Positions 13,429 through 46,525 of a DNA stretch of 64,000 nucleotides are shown piece by piece. Positions within the stretch are counted from its first letter, which is position 1. Every line of letters starts with the position of its first letter. Location of the stretch: contig OZ024895.1 in assembly GCA_964017195.1 (NCBI GenBank), forward strand, positions 8,242,001-8,306,000, given 5' to 3'. Under the pieces are notes generated by a model. That model saw only the letters and a program-made list of their open reading frames with translations. It was not told the origin of the DNA and ran no database searches. A program made the position numbers and the translations under genes. This DNA is from Siderastrea radians. Taxonomy: Eukaryota; Cnidaria; Anthozoa; Scleractinia; Rhizangiidae.

Positions 13429-15929
13429 CAAGCAATAAACTGGTGTTCGTTTCTCAAAAATAGCCTGAAACTTTTCGGTCTGAAATATGTTTCGGGAATT
13501 TTTTGGCTCGTTCGCTTTCGAAAAGTGTTTCTCAAAAAGCCCGAAAGTGTTCCGAATCGGTCCTCCAATATTTTGGGGATCCGTTCTTTAAAACCAAGCT
13601 CGAAAGGTCATTCTAGAGGCTGAGCACAGCCTGATTTTTTTTTCGGGCATCAAACTGAACACATATTTTACTCACGAGCCGTCTTGCTTGGCGTTTGCAA
13701 TGTTTCCATACCCTGTCATTAACCATCAAGGCTTGTCAAATCTCCTTGGATTATTGGCTGTTCGCTTGAATGAACTTGAAACGGCGCTCATTTACAACAA
13801 CAAAATAAAACGTATTCACGACTGTTTAAATGGTTTATCTTCATCGCGTTCGGATGTAAACAAATAACATGAACTGCCACTATTAGTCTGGTCATAAATT
13901 TATACTGGCATTTCACCGGCATTTTACTGGGATTAGCCGAAAGAAAGGATTTGGGGAGCTTCGAAGCACTTGTAATAAACTTGTCGAAGAAATGTCGCGT
14001 AGGTTTTAGCATGCAGCTGCAAAAAAATATCAAGCACTTTGAAGAACTCTCATTACTTACCAGATAAAATAGCTTAAACTCAAAACTGCTTCGCTTATAG
14101 TAACTTAAATAACCCTTATATTTCGTTCTCTAACTTGAGACAATCGAGATTGAAAACAAACAAAACACCCTCCAAACATTCTTAACTCAATGGCATACGT
14201 TTTGCGGCTGTAAATTGTTTGAAATTCGAGTGCTTATAGAAATGCACAGATTGAACTGTTTTGGCGATCTCTAAACAAGAAAACCTAATGGGCATTTTAA
14301 CCGGCCGTTCTGATCCTCCCCACCGCTAGGTTTCGCGAATGTTAGCGCGATCCTGTATTTATACGAATCGGCGTGACGAAAAGTGTGATTGTGTGACACA
14401 ATATTTTGACTATAGCGTTACCGGATGACGAAATGTTTAAACTCTGATGACTCAGCTTATCTTTCTTATCGCTTTTATTTCTGCTGAAAAACGCAAATTC
14501 ACTCAAACGTTGAATGTCGGTATAAATTTGCCCAAAACTGAGGATGCTTACAAAGGGATGACGATTTATTTACTGTTGTGCCTACTGAGACCCTGAATAC
14601 AAACAGTGAACATAGCAGTAGAATCAAAATATAACGCTTGATAAACACGAGCTCGAGCAGATCGTCAGAGTCTAGGGCACGTAAAGGCATATCTCATGAC
14701 GTTATGTTTAAATCCGGTTAGCTAACCCGGGAATCCCCATGCAAAGTAAACAAGTTGACTCGGAACGGCTACGTAACAGACTATGCACTTACAAAATTAC
14801 CTCAACCCAACCAACACCACACGCAAACCACACACATCGCTTGAAAATATTCACTTATTTTCGAACTTGATTCCCTATTTTAGAGATTCCCCATTCTCAT
14901 TCCCCATTCCCCATTCCCCGCTCTTTATTTTAGGGGTAGCCGAACTGTTTTTGGAAGCTTTTCGGATATAAAAGGTTTGAACCGACAACTGCTTCGCTTA
15001 TAGTTTTTTAAATAACTGTTATATTTCTTTCTCTAACTAGAGACCATCAAGATTCAAAACAAACAAACAAACACCAAACACGTTTTAAATTATGCCGGCA
15101 TAAGTTTTGCGGACGCGAAGTAAGCCTATATAAAGTTAGGCGCTTTGAGGAACGCACAAAACTGTTTTCGGAACTTTGGGATAAAATAGCTTTAAGCCGA
15201 GGACTGCTTAGCTTAAAAGATTATTACTAGTGAAAACTTCTAGGACAAGAAAATCGACAATTGCACAAAGAGATGTACCCGACAGTCAAAATTCAAAGCA
15301 ATTATTCGCCGTAGTCTCAGTGAAGTGATGCTTGTGCAGGTAGTTGTCTTGCGACTGTGCTTAGACCTACTGTTATGAATAAACAAACACAAAATAATGG
15401 ACAGAGAAATCATTTTTGAAAAAAGTTTATTCGCAAACCCGTAAGTTTATACTTAAATGCAATTCGCGTTACACTTCCAAAATCGTGGGTCGTTCCACGC
15501 AAGTGAAATCCGCTGAGCAAATATTCAAGACTACATCTGTCACAAATCTGAGCGGGTTTTTCTAATAATTTTTTAACGTCAAAAGTAAATGTTACATTTA
15601 TAATGACATAAATTAAATTTACATTTCAAAACGTAATTTCTTTGACCGTAATACTAAAAATCATGTACCTTAGACCCTTTACAAACTTCACTTACTCGGT
15701 TATGTTTCAGAACAGGGCAAACTCTCTGCCGTGAAGAAAACAAAGCGATGAAGTCCTTTGAAGGCTGGTTCGTAACTTTTCGCCTTCTACCAGTATTCTT
15801 TTGAACTTTTTCTTTCCATTCATAGATATTAGATGTTTTTTTGTCAAGCATAAACCTTCAGTACTCTCGATCAATCGTTTTGCTAAAGAAGCTTTATTGA
15901 GCCTTTAAACAAACCTCTTTTTCAAAAGC
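13429..15929. other. No gene recognised
   Basis: Contains the diverged direct repeats at 14064-15215 and a CCCCATTCCCCATTCCCC stretch near 14889-14920. No coding motif on either strand. Confidence 0.55.
14064..15215. repeat. Diverged repeated segments
   Basis: The block at 14090-14215 (ACTGCTTCGCTTATAG, TTTCGTTCTCTAACTTGAGA, TACGTTTTGCGGCTG) recurs at 14985-15115 (ACTGCTTCGCTTATAG, TTTCTTTCTCTAACTAGAGA, TAAGTTTTGCGGACG), with a shorter trace near 15190-15210. Two direct copies about 0.9 kb apart. Confidence 0.6.
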
Positions 15930-16215
15930 GACGATGACGGTCATGCGATTTCCCGCCAAGAAAAACGCTGGCTGCCCAAGAGCACCGCGCGATTTCCCGC
16001 CGATTTCCCGCCAAGAAAAGATGGCATTCTCGACCCCCCGTCAGGTTTCTTGGGACTCCCCCCCCCCCTCCCGCAGCATCTGTGCGGACGGACAGACCGA
16101 CGAACGGACGGTCACGTGACTATTACGTCATAACCAAAATTTCTCGGATCGATAGGTTACCAAATTTGCTTAGCAATGGAGCTCCGCTGGCGATCTTTGC
16201 CCACAGGCTTCGCTA
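15930..16215. repeat. Dispersed GATTTCCCGCCAAGAAAA repeat, copy A
   Basis: Shares with 35203-35440 the sequence of blocks GCGATTTCCCGCCAAGAAAA, AGATGGCATTCT, a C-rich run, and TTTCTCGGATCGATAGG followed by CCAAATTTGCTTAGCAATG. Non-coding interspersed repeat of about 240-280 bp. Confidence 0.65.
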
Positions 16216-16222
16216 TTTAAAA

Positions 16223-16430
16223 ATAGGCTGAGAAAACAGCTGACGTTCAGCGAGGTCGTCTCTTGAGCCCTCGCAAGACGACGTCTGAGTAATGAGGGCA
16301 GAAATGCCATACTGATGACGTGCACTACCCAGATGTTGGTAGTGCTTCTGATTGGTTGAAAGAAAATTCCTTCACTGCAAAACCAATCAGAAGCACTACC
16401 AAGATCTGGGTAGTGCTGGGTAGTGCTAAT
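16223..16430. mobile_element. Partial foldback MITE, same family as 63613-64000
   Basis: Begins ATAGGCTGAGAAAACAGCTG, passes through a GACGTCTGAGTAATGAG block and holds an inner palindrome (TAGTGCTTCTGATTGGTTGA / ACCAATCAGAAGCACTACC). These blocks appear in the same order at 63.6 kb. Confidence 0.7.
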
Positions 16431-16715
16431 TCAAAAAATATATTTATATGCATAAATGATGAAAGTCCGTGAGGACAGATTTCCCCTGGTCTGAATAGGG
16501 TTAACATGACTACAAAAGGTAGTGGTTAGATACATTGAGTTTGATTCGTGGTCTGGCCATGAATTGAAACACAACTACTAACGCAATTCTACGGTTCCTC
16601 TACACCAACTGTGGAATTTTTGTAGCTCAAGGCTTCCGTACTGGGTTCATCTCAAATGCACAGTGGATCATGAGTTCATAGCCACCCGGCAGTGCATCCC
16701 TAAATGACCTTTGTT

Positions 16716-37277
<20,562 letters not shown>

Positions 37278-37329
37278 AGGATATCATTCAGTTTATGAAC
37301 TTCCACGGCACTCCTAATCTTTTCATAAA

Positions 37330-37560
37330 TGAAGTGCGTGTATATGTGGATATGTAAACATGGTCTTAGGTCACCGAGAACAACAGTATCTGCATTTTTG
37401 AAAGTGAAAGTGACCGAAACAGACTGTCCTGCCCGTGACATAATTTATCCTCAGGGAAGAGCATTAGTGGGGTGGGACCAGTGCTCTGTTAAGTAGTGTG
37501 GGTCCTCGTCAAGACAGTTCGCACAGCAATTGGAGGGCAGTGGTAAAAACATCCAACCTC
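37330..37560. promoter_or_regulatory. Conserved flank upstream of RTK copy 1 (putative promoter segment)
   Basis: Contains AAACATGGTCTTAGGTCACC and GTGGGTCCTCGTCAAGACAG. Similar segments occur at 54130-54330 (upstream of copy 2) and 58610-58860 (between copies 2 and 3). Position upstream of the signal-peptide exon in two copies suggests promoter or 5' UTR sequence; no TATA box or start site can be assigned. Confidence 0.35.
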
Positions 37561-38281
37561 CGCCAGACACTCTTCATCAATGAAGTATTTACAGCAGTAA
37601 CTAAGGTTACATGAGGCATTTTCCACCAGGAACGACAGTAATTATCTAATTATATTTAACAACAATTGTTAAAATTAAATTTTAAAAAAATCACACGTGT
37701 GCCGTAGCTACATTTAGTAACAAAGACTTTTATTACAGTTCATTTCCTTAAACGCATTATACGTTAATATGGCTCGCCGTCATGCAAGGATATCGAGAAA
37801 TGTACATATAAATTGACAAACGAGTTTTTTCCATCATGACATCTAACATGTCTTAAAGACATGTTTCGATATAGCTCACATCATCATCAGCTACAACAAA
37901 ATTTGAAAGCTGTTTGAATTAGAAGCATGCATAATTACTTGAATTAGAGGTAAAGGATATAGGGGTATGGTGGGGGCGCTGCGGTGAAGGTCGGTGGATC
38001 GACGACCAGTCCCTGCCATCGTGTTGTTTCCTTAGCCATCTCTCTTTCCACCCAGGCGTACAAAATGGTAACCGGCGACACAGTGCTGGGGGTAACCCTG
38101 CGATGGACTAGCATCCCATCCAGGGAGGGGGCGGGTAGCAATACTCGAAGTTACTTCATACTACAGAAACCGGGAGGAACTCCGATTGTATATTCAGTCA
38201 ATTGTACATTCAAAGTCAACTGTACATTCAGCTACACCTCGGGACTGCGTCTCCCATATAACCTATGGTTCTAGATCTCTC

Positions 38282-38344
38282 CACGACCAAGTCTTCAACG
38301 TTTGCATAAAGCTGCTTGCCATATATATTCATGTTGATTGACCT
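38282..38344 (-). pseudogene. RTK copy 2 last exon: C-terminal tail without stop
   Basis: RSINMNIYGKQLYANVEDL then VV, but the stop of copies 1 and 3 is replaced by GAG AGA through a small indel, so the frame would run on about 17 codons. Acceptor TGCAG is intact. Confidence 0.78.
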
Positions 38345-38345
38345 C

Positions 38346-39642
38346 TGCATGCATAGATAAAAAAAAAGTAAATGAGCAAACAATGGTTAGTCATGTTATA
38401 GCGTTTTCGTCGTCAGAGTATCAGGGGCACTCAACGAATCTGTTCCTTCAAATATCTGTTCTTGGGACGACTTCCTGCTGGCTGGCAAATTATTTTTGTG
38501 TAGCTACCCTCCTGGGAAATAATTACTGAAGGTTTTTTCCTGGGAAAATTATTTCCCGCTGGAAACGCCCTGGACTAAAAGATTGAAGCTTGCTGAGAGA
38601 CTGGGTCGGGGCAGTAGCCGCTGACCGAACAAACCGCTTCTCCAGGAAACGGTTTCCCCCGAAAAAATTTGTTGGTTACGCTCGCAGTTACGTCCATTTA
38701 CGTCGGTTTATCGTTCGGTTCATTACGGATTCCTTCAAACAAAAGGTAGGCATGTATATCGCTTTCCATGTTTATTCATGATCAGTTGTTTAACACTTGT
38801 GAAACCCGGTGGCGGAAAGTAATACTCCAGTTGTTGTCTTGTTTCACTCACAGAATCATGAATCATGGCCATTAAGCCCAACTATCCAAAAAAACCCAGC
38901 CTGCCACCACAAACATGATAAGATGGCGTTTTTATTAAGCCATTAAAGCAGCTTATGCTTATATAGGTGAGCCTTTCAGTCACGTTTTAATTTTGTCGCT
39001 TTGTATTTCACATTCATCTGATGATTATTTATAGTTGGTAATGACTAAACCTGGGAGTTTAGTATATTTTCTGCATGTTAGATTGAAGATATGCAGGCAT
39101 CCCTTGTAGGCCTTAAGCTTACACAAACCTGAGCTCAATTTTGAAACTTTTTATGATAAACAATAGGGCTTTTTATTTGTAAAATGTGGCAAACAGAGCT
39201 TTATTTCTATTGAAAATTTTTTATCAAACAGCATTTTACATAGCAAAGAACCTCTGAGCACTTCATTTGAATATTTTTGATGTTTAAATGGCCTCTGACT
39301 GCGGCAAAATGCCCTTGAAGCCCCGTACTGTATGCTTACCCTACAATTGATAATTAGTGGCAACCAAAGAAATTTTCTTGTAAACAAATAACAAACCTGG
39401 ACAGACCAAATAGCGAAACACATGCTTCATATGCCCTGCTCTTATTTTGTTGTAAATATATCGCAGAAAAATGCCTGTTTAGTGTCAGTAAAGGGAGATT
39501 TACTGTACAAGCTATGTTTTCGTTTAAGTTCAACTCAGTCTTAACATATGTTTCTTTTGTTAGGGTGTATCAAGCATGTAACAGCCAGCACTCACAAAAA
39601 TGCAGGTGAACTTCTTTCGTTACTCCTTTTTTAACTCAAGGT
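38346..39642. other. No gene seen; region where copy 2 kinase exons should be
   Basis: Copies 1 and 3 carry kinase C-lobe exons upstream of their tail exon. Here neither strand shows HRD, DFG, WSYGV, GGSPYP or CWQNDP coding motifs. AT-rich sequence with no recognised repeat. Confidence 0.7.
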
Positions 39643-39840
39643 GAGTTAGGCTTGTGATGACAGACACTCATTACTGGTAGATTGTCCTTGTGACCCTTTC
39701 TCTTCCATTAGGTTAAGTTAGGCTTGTGGCGATGGACACTCATTGGCTGTTCGTTCTTGTGACCCTTTCTCTTCCATTAGGTTGAGTTAGGCTTGTGATG
39801 ACGGACACTCATTGGTTGTTCGTTCTTGTGACCCTTTCTT
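39643..39840. repeat. 70-bp minisatellite at the kinase breakpoint
   Basis: Three units starting GTTAGGCTTGTG at 39645, 39715 and 39785, each with GGACACTCATTGG-like and CTTGTGACCCTTTCT blocks; the last unit is cut where the glycine-loop codons begin. Confidence 0.85.
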
Positions 39841-40090
39841 TGGCAACCTGACCTAAAGCACCTTTCCCAATGATCTTTTCAATAGTCACGTGTTCTCTAG
39901 GAATCTCCCAGGAGAGTGTTGCTGGATGGAGCGGTGCGTATTGCCCAGTGATTTGTGAAGTATTTGCTGAAGAGGCCACTGGCACGTCGTGCGAACGGCG
40001 CGCCTCATCCAGTGGCATGTATTGGTTTCGAGAGGAAGCTTCAGACATTTGTTGTCTTGAGAGTGTTCGATCCCCCATTTCAACAGCAGT
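39841..40090 (-). pseudogene. RTK copy 2 exon 11: juxtamembrane to glycine loop, truncated
   Basis: Reads TAVEMGDRTLSRQQMSEASS, LDEARRSHDVPV, WEIPREHVTIEKIIGKGALG and QVAK, then homology with copy 1 ends abruptly within one codon at a minisatellite. VAVK and all later catalytic elements are absent from the following 1.5 kb. Confidence 0.85.
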
Positions 40091-40414
40091 CTGTTAAAAA
40101 TAAGACCAAAAATACGAAAGTTGAGTACTTTTGAATGGTCTTTTCTTTTTCTGTCACAGTGAGCTATCCCTTCAGAGCTCTGTTATTAGGCTAACCTATC
40201 TATCTTTATATAATTCGTGCGTTTGCTTCTTTACTATGTGTGATTCTCCAGCCCGCAGTAGAATATTCTTGGAACTTTCCCCTATGTTTGGTGTCTTGGT
40301 GTGAAAACATCCAATACCTGGACTCAAATTTTAAGCATAGAATATACACAGCTCCTGCGAAGTCCACTACTATAGAAACGTACAACATACAGAAAAAAAT
40401 AAAACATACGTTAC

Positions 40415-40440
40415 CGTTTTCCCTTTCATCCAGAGATTTT
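40415..40440 (-). pseudogene. RTK copy 2 exon 10: shortened juxtamembrane micro-exon
   Basis: 26 nt reading KSLDEREN between ATATCAAAG and GTAACG. Copy 1 has 43 nt here. The 17-nt difference breaks the frame into the kinase exon. Confidence 0.45.
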
Positions 40441-40662
40441 CTTTGATATGACAAAACATGTAAATGACAACGACAAAAAATGAAAGTCACAAGGCAAGCA
40501 AGCCGAATTTCATTAATGTATCTATACCTAAATACTTTTTAATTTACTTTTCCTGAAATGTATCGGGCAACATTTTAGATAACACAGAGCAAGAGAAATA
40601 ATTTTAACGTTCCCAGTATTCTTGCTTTTTAGTAAAAAAGTGCATTGCAAGCATGAACGTGC

Positions 40663-40681
40663 CTTTCTTTTCTTCCTGCTC
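40663..40681 (-). pseudogene. RTK copy 2 exon 9: 19-nt micro-exon with GC donor
   Basis: Encodes GAGRKE between TTTTCTAG and GCACGT. The donor is GC rather than GT and departs further from the usual GCAAGT form, so splicing may fail. Confidence 0.55.
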
Positions 40682-40881
40682 CTAGAAAACAAGTGACGAT
40701 TAATGGATTGCGACGAATCCAAGACAGGAACGAAAGTCGGTTTAAAACGAACACACTGTTTTTAATACCTAACACTAAGTTAAAGCAAATAGTAATAAAA
40801 TGTCTAGAAAGAAAAGAAGATGAAAGTGGAAGTGCTATTCCCAGAAATTAAACAAACATTTTTTGATGAAGTACTGCTTAC

Positions 40882-40995
40882 CTCTTTTGTGCAGCCATAT
40901 AATGTAGATTATAAGGACAACGATGATTGCAACTAACACTCCGACTACAGCATTCAATATGGTGCAGTTACATGAACATTCTCTGAATATCTTAA
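40882..40995 (-). pseudogene. RTK copy 2 exon 8: transmembrane helix
   Basis: ECSCNCTIL, then VVGVLVAIIVVLIIYIIW and LHKR, phase 1 to 1, 114 nt as in copy 1. Open. Confidence 0.82.
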
Positions 40996-42211
40996 CTGCA
41001 ATAATACAAAAGAATACCATACTAGTGTAAGTTAAGGACTTCGTGTGGGCTGATTGCGACAGTATCACTTTCCACGTGTGTGTTGACTACCAGAATTTCA
41101 ATACACCCAACATTCTAGGTAAGTGTCAAGAACGGTACATTATACCCAAGGAAAACGTTTCACTGGTTTAGAAGCGAAAAAGTAAACAATAGTAATTTTA
41201 TGACTTATTACCCTCATTTCATAGTTGTTGCACATCCGTTTGACAAAGCTAACAGCAGTTAGTCTATGTCGACCAAACATGTCACAATTTTCCTTTCCTT
41301 AATTAAATTAGTATTTTGTGAAGAGCGAACGGTGAATCTCTAAACTACTACTCGTTTGTTTATCTTTGTCCTGTCTCAGTTCTCCGAATTACAAGCTATG
41401 CCACAGGTTTTCGCACTTCAGCACTCTTGATTTTAATTAATTACCTCAAACTAAAAGACCTTCCATAGAAAATGTGGTTGCATAATCATCCATGTTCCTT
41501 ACTTAGGCTTGTTTTTATTGCGTCACATCACTGAACGAGACGAAGTAAATCTCGGAGGTGGTCTCCATACTTTTAAGCAAACATTGTCCTTAAATGTACT
41601 CACTGTATTGATCTCATGATTAGCGCCGTCGAAGTAACTAAATTTACGGTCATCAAAAACCAAGATAATGAAAATTTCACTTCTTCACACGTTATAATAT
41701 TTCTGACTTTCCTTTAGTTTTCAAAACAAAGGAACAAACATTTTGCAACCTGTTTAGTACTGAGATATATGTATCTGCTATATTCGTCATGCACCTTGCA
41801 GTTTAAGGTGCATTTCGGCAACCGTTTATAATACTATAATAACAAATTTCCCTACTCTTTTGTATACTGAAAGCGCAAAAAGTGCAGCTAGCCCTTTCGG
41901 GTGAAGTCACTATAGAGAGCTAACCCCCACAAGGGGAGGGGGTTGGCTAGCAAGAATTACTTGGATTATTATTCTAAAAACTAAAGCAAGGTATTAGTAT
42001 TTTTTAGACGCCATCATTTTCTTCAAGCCTAGATTTCCTACAAGAAAAGCATATGAAATTTGTCGTTTCGTTCACAGAAATGTTTAAACATAGATTGTGT
42101 GATAGGTCTGCTTCCCGGAAAAAAAAAGCAATGGGTTGTCTCGTTTATGTTTATAGTACACGTACGCTTTTTGTCAATTTGGTATACATATATACTGAAG
42201 TGGAGACATAC

Positions 42212-42414
42212 CATCAGGTAGCGGTGTTGGTGTAGTTGTGGGTGGCTTGGTTTTACTTGGAAGAACAGGTGCAATTCCAACTATGGATGAAGCATTGACA
42301 GCAAATCCTCCCAATGTTCCCCTTTTGGTAGCATTATGGAATGTAGAAAGAACCCAATCTTCTATAACAACAGATGTGAACTTCACGGCCAAATCAACGA
42401 TTAGACTTCCACAA
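42212..42414 (-). pseudogene. RTK copy 2 exon 7: SEA second half and Thr/Pro stalk
   Basis: 203 nt, SCGSLIVDLAVKFTSVV onward, keeping the GS autoproteolysis motif, ending in a stalk TKPPTTTPTPLPDG before GTATGT. Longer stalk than copy 1. Confidence 0.75.
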
Positions 42415-43611
42415 CTGTAGAAAGAGATCAAAAAACAACATTACAATGAAATCAGTGGCGTTTTCAATGGTGCTAAGGAAACTTCACACATTGGCCTACT
42501 GCACATTTCAATAACACACCAAACCTTAGCAAGGAGGTGCGCTCTACAGTGGTGTCAATTATGTTTAAAAACGTTTCAGTCTCAATAAAGAGGTTGCGAT
42601 AACGCATACTCGTGGATTGTTATTACAATAGCTAATTTTGAAGCATTTTATTTGTTCTGATATTTAGGGCGTGACCGTTTTCGGCTTATAGTTGTATGTT
42701 TACGATGGATGTATTCTACTTTGCAGAAATTGGGAGTGGAAGTGACGCAATTCCAGAATTAGCTCTCACCTAACTAACAGAGGTATCATGTTTGCGTGCG
42801 GGTGAACTATGCAAGCTTTCCATAAATGTAATACTGGTGAGGAGCATAAATTAGAAAAACGTTTATTTTCTTTAGGAGAGCAAACATTTGCCCAAACAAG
42901 CAAGTAAGTACGATACTAACAAAGAAACATTCATAATTTATATTATACTAATTGCATTGGTTAACAGTCATACCTATAAAGCTGAGTCACTTTACTCGAA
43001 GTTTACAATAAAAGTAAAGCCCACAACTGTTAGTTTGGTGAACCAAATTGGTCACAAACGCTTGTATTTTCATGTCACCTCCTTGTGGGGTTGTCATTTG
43101 ACGCTTGTTCCCGGTGCCAGCCTTTTTAGGTCAAAATAGGCACTTTTCCCCGGTCATGGATAAATGGCAGCAGTTTTTGAACTTGTGTCGATCTTTTCGA
43201 TCCTCTTACTAAACAAGGAAAAATCGAGGTATGCTTCATTGAATTTCAGGAGAACTGAAGGCACTTCTTGTGAGCTCAGCGAAACGCAATGTAAGCGCAT
43301 GCCTTTTTTCGCGCGAATATTGGAGCCGTTTTCGATGCAGGTTCAAACGCCGATTTGCCTTCTTTGTGCACTGTTTGGGTAGAAGATTAAAAACCACTCT
43401 AAAGGTGCTAAACCTTGACAGAAGGACAAACTCTGATATTACGCTTGGGGTACCTGTGGGAGAAAGCGGGGGTGTCCAGTCCAAATGTATGCGTTTGCCA
43501 GAGCTATAAGCTCCAGGAGATTCGTGGGCGGCAGCGAAGGTAACTGCCAATAACGGAATCACATGAGAAGCACTGGTTTTGGGCTTTTGTTTTACTAGGA
43601 GAAAAGAGGTT

Positions 43612-43662
43612 TGGAGGAGGAGGAGGAGGAGGACAACAACAACAACAACAACAACAACAAGA
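43612..43662. repeat. Trinucleotide microsatellite (GGA)n(CAA)n
   Basis: A run of GGA followed by a run of CAA, directly 3' (in gene orientation) of the 59-nt SEA exon of copy 2. Confidence 0.85.
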
Positions 43663-43693
43663 AAAGGAAGACGAATTTGTAAAGGTTACCCAC

Positions 43694-43752
43694 CTGACTT
43701 TTAACAGTGTTGTCTCAATACAGTCTTTCTCGTTCTCAAAAAGCTTGTCCAC
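43694..43752 (-). pseudogene. RTK copy 2 exon 6: SEA 59-nt middle exon
   Basis: VDKLFENEKDCIETTLLKV, phase 0 to 2, donor GTGGGT. Same length and phase as copy 1 exon 6. Confidence 0.72.
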
Positions 43753-45690
43753 CTAAAATCATAATAGCATTTACTATTTATGGTAATTATGTTGCTTTTT
43801 TTATGTTTTACGTTATGTTTTACAAAATAAAACTTAATTTACCGGATGGTGTAGCTTTACTCGAATAAGACAAAAGTAGCGCATGGCGAGACATCACGAG
43901 CCAGAGAGAACCGGAAGTTTAAAAATTCGCAAGGTCTGGTTGCTATGGAGTGACGTCATGGTATTCGACTTGCGGTTTCACTCCCGCAGCGTTTTAATAG
44001 GGCTCTTTTGACAATTCTAAAGAGGTACATGTTGTTTCGTGCGGCTTACATTCACACCTCTTTAAAATGGCATAAACCTCTGATAAAAGCCGTGTGATAC
44101 GGGCTCATAGTCATGATACAAATGGAAGGGTGAAATACAACGATTTTTACCATTTTACGCTTAAATAAAAGCTGCTGACCAAAAATACTATCCAGAATTT
44201 GAAAAGCAACAGAAAGTCCAGACGAGGTAGTAAATTATCTTCCGAAGGAGATGTTCTGCAGGAAATTTGGATGATTTTTGGTGGAGATATTGTAGATCGA
44301 AGATCATAGATTTTAGCCGTGGGATGTTTACTGAAATTTGCCTTATTTTTCCTTCTGGATACCGCAGAGGATTCAAATCGGCGAATGTTAAATGTACTTT
44401 GACCTGAAAGAAAGCGCCTCCTAGTTCACGTAGGAGATGGAAACTGGTGTGTACGATGAATTATAACGCGAACTGGAGCGCTTAAGCAGGGTATCATTTG
44501 GTCTTTTGGAGAGGACAGTCACACAAAGCTTGTTCAAAAATTATGCTTACTGTTTATCTCAAAACCGCAACAGATACAACTTGCAAGGTGAGAATTAAAG
44601 CAAATTAAGTTGAAGGAACAGCAGTACTAATCGAATCTGATAGCAACCGAGGCATGCAAATGTTTTGAGGACAGTTTTTTTTTCGATTTTTATTCTTTTC
44701 TCAGTCAATTGTCTGCACTGTGAAATGCTCTGATATTTTCTAAGTGTCAACTATCATTGCGCATGCCTGTCTCGAATTTCTGGCCATGGTCACCTGGCTT
44801 TTTAACAGCTGTTGACTGTTAATCATTGCCTAAACATAGTTTAAACATAATAAACTGAGACAGTCAACTCCATTTAAATGAACATGTGGAGGTGTTCCCT
44901 GATATATACATATGTATTCTGCATTGTACCTCAGTACTTGATTTATTCTGTATGGTGGCTTACTTCCTGAAGAAATAATTGCGAAAATAACAGCCCCCGT
45001 CTGTAATGCCTGCCAAGAAAGCACCGTCAAGTTTGTAAGTTAGTTCCCGAAAGTAAAAAACAAAAAACCCTGAAAGTGACGATCCTCCGGCGAAAGTAAT
45101 GCAACAACTGTTCCTGTCAGGAAACAAATTGTGTATACATGGTTCTAGTGTTGCTTATGATAGTACAGACCACTGTTGTTGATTCTTTGAACCCTTGTGC
45201 CTTTCTAATGAAGTGACATTAAAGCATTTTGGGGTTATCTTGGATTCAACTAGTGAAGTTACTAGTCAATTATTTTAGCTGTCCGCAAGTAACGGATACC
45301 AGAAAGTTGCGGCACCTCAGTACAGCTTCTAGACTGATAATTTGCTTAACCATTGCTGTTTTGTTTTTTTTTGCTACATGAATTAATTAATTTCCATTCT
45401 TTTCTGCAAATATTCAATCACTTATCAGCATTTCAGGAGCCCAGCTCAAACCCACAAATGGACATGAGATGGTTTCCTGGCAGAAGCATTCTCAATTCTG
45501 ATTGGACAGTCAACCTCACAAAAACGAATATTAATAAACAAATATTAATAGTTGTTGATAAACGAATATTAATGCACGATGGTCACACGGCTGCACGCTG
45601 TAAACAGAATGCAATTTAAATGCTCGGTGTTACGCCAACAGCTGAAATGAAATCTAAGAGAATCATCCATTATTTAAACACAATAGTTAC

Positions 45691-45791
45691 CGCTTCTTTT
45701 AGGTTCTTCCACAAGGTGTCCTCGAATTCTCCTTCAGTACATTTTTCGCTTGTGATTGTCATTCTCAAGTAAATCACATTGCCTCCAATGG
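45691..45791 (-). pseudogene. RTK copy 2 exon 5: SEA first part
   Basis: 101 nt, IGGNVIYLRMTITSEKC then EFEDTLWKNLKEA, phase 1 to 0, donor GTAACT. Open and matching copy 1 in phase. Confidence 0.7.
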
Positions 45792-46291
45792 CTGTAGAAT
45801 CAAACGAAAACATTTTCGACGTCTGCTTAATATCTAAATCTACGGTAATTTAGGCTAAGGTTGGATTTTGGATGTAATATGGTTGTCTGAGCCCCAAATA
45901 AATGCCTATGCAATAAAATGTTATTTGTTGGAAGTAACCCAACTGACGTGGTTCCTTAAACAAGAAAGGATCTTAGAAGTTCATGGCTGCAAAATGCAGA
46001 AATATTTACAGTCAACAGCTCACATCAATTGGCACGCCTTGCTACCTTCTCTCTTTTAATTAGCTTAAACTGCAACTACATCTAGGTACAAAAGAAGTTA
46101 GCAAGATCTGTAAGGATATCACAGCAACTGTAAGAATTTAACAAAGATTTGATGAAATGATTGTCAAGGCAGTCTGCATACGAAACTTTAGTCTGCTCTG
46201 TGAACCAATCAGAGCGCTCCTTTTCATCATGGACCAGCTCAGCCATGTAATAACTACATGTACATGTATATTGTAGGTTGTGCCAACTTAC

Positions 46292-46525
46292 TAAGGTTGG
46301 TACTTGCAGATGTCTTGTTTTAACTGTTCTCAGCTGTACAGGTATATTCAGCGCTCATCTGCACATTTGAAATGTTTAGGAAGCTCTTATCACACACACG
46401 TTCCTGACGATTGCATGGAGTCCAAGTAATTGCTGGAGGTGGATATCCTTCCACTCGACAGAGGAGGGACACAGCTTGCTCTCTGTCAACATAATAGTTA
46501 TCTTGAAGATTTATCCTGGGAGCAA
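46292..46525 (-). pseudogene. RTK copy 2 exon 4: Ig3 with in-frame TAA
   Basis: 234 nt, phase 1 to 1, reading SLLCRVEGYPPPAITWTPC and MSAEYTCTAENS, then TAA at 46320-46322, then NKTSASTNL. Both Ig cysteines and the Trp are kept. The stop would truncate the receptor before the SEA domain and membrane anchor. Splice sites are intact. Confidence 0.8.

Noticed and set aside
37984..38274. Open frames on both strands just downstream of the copy 2 tail
   Set aside because: Overlapping frames in a composition-biased spacer; no recognisable protein.
43236..43562. 108-codon minus-strand frame near the SEA exons of copy 2
   Set aside because: No motif, no splice sites fitting the RTK, and an opposite-strand frame is equally open; considered chance or repeat.
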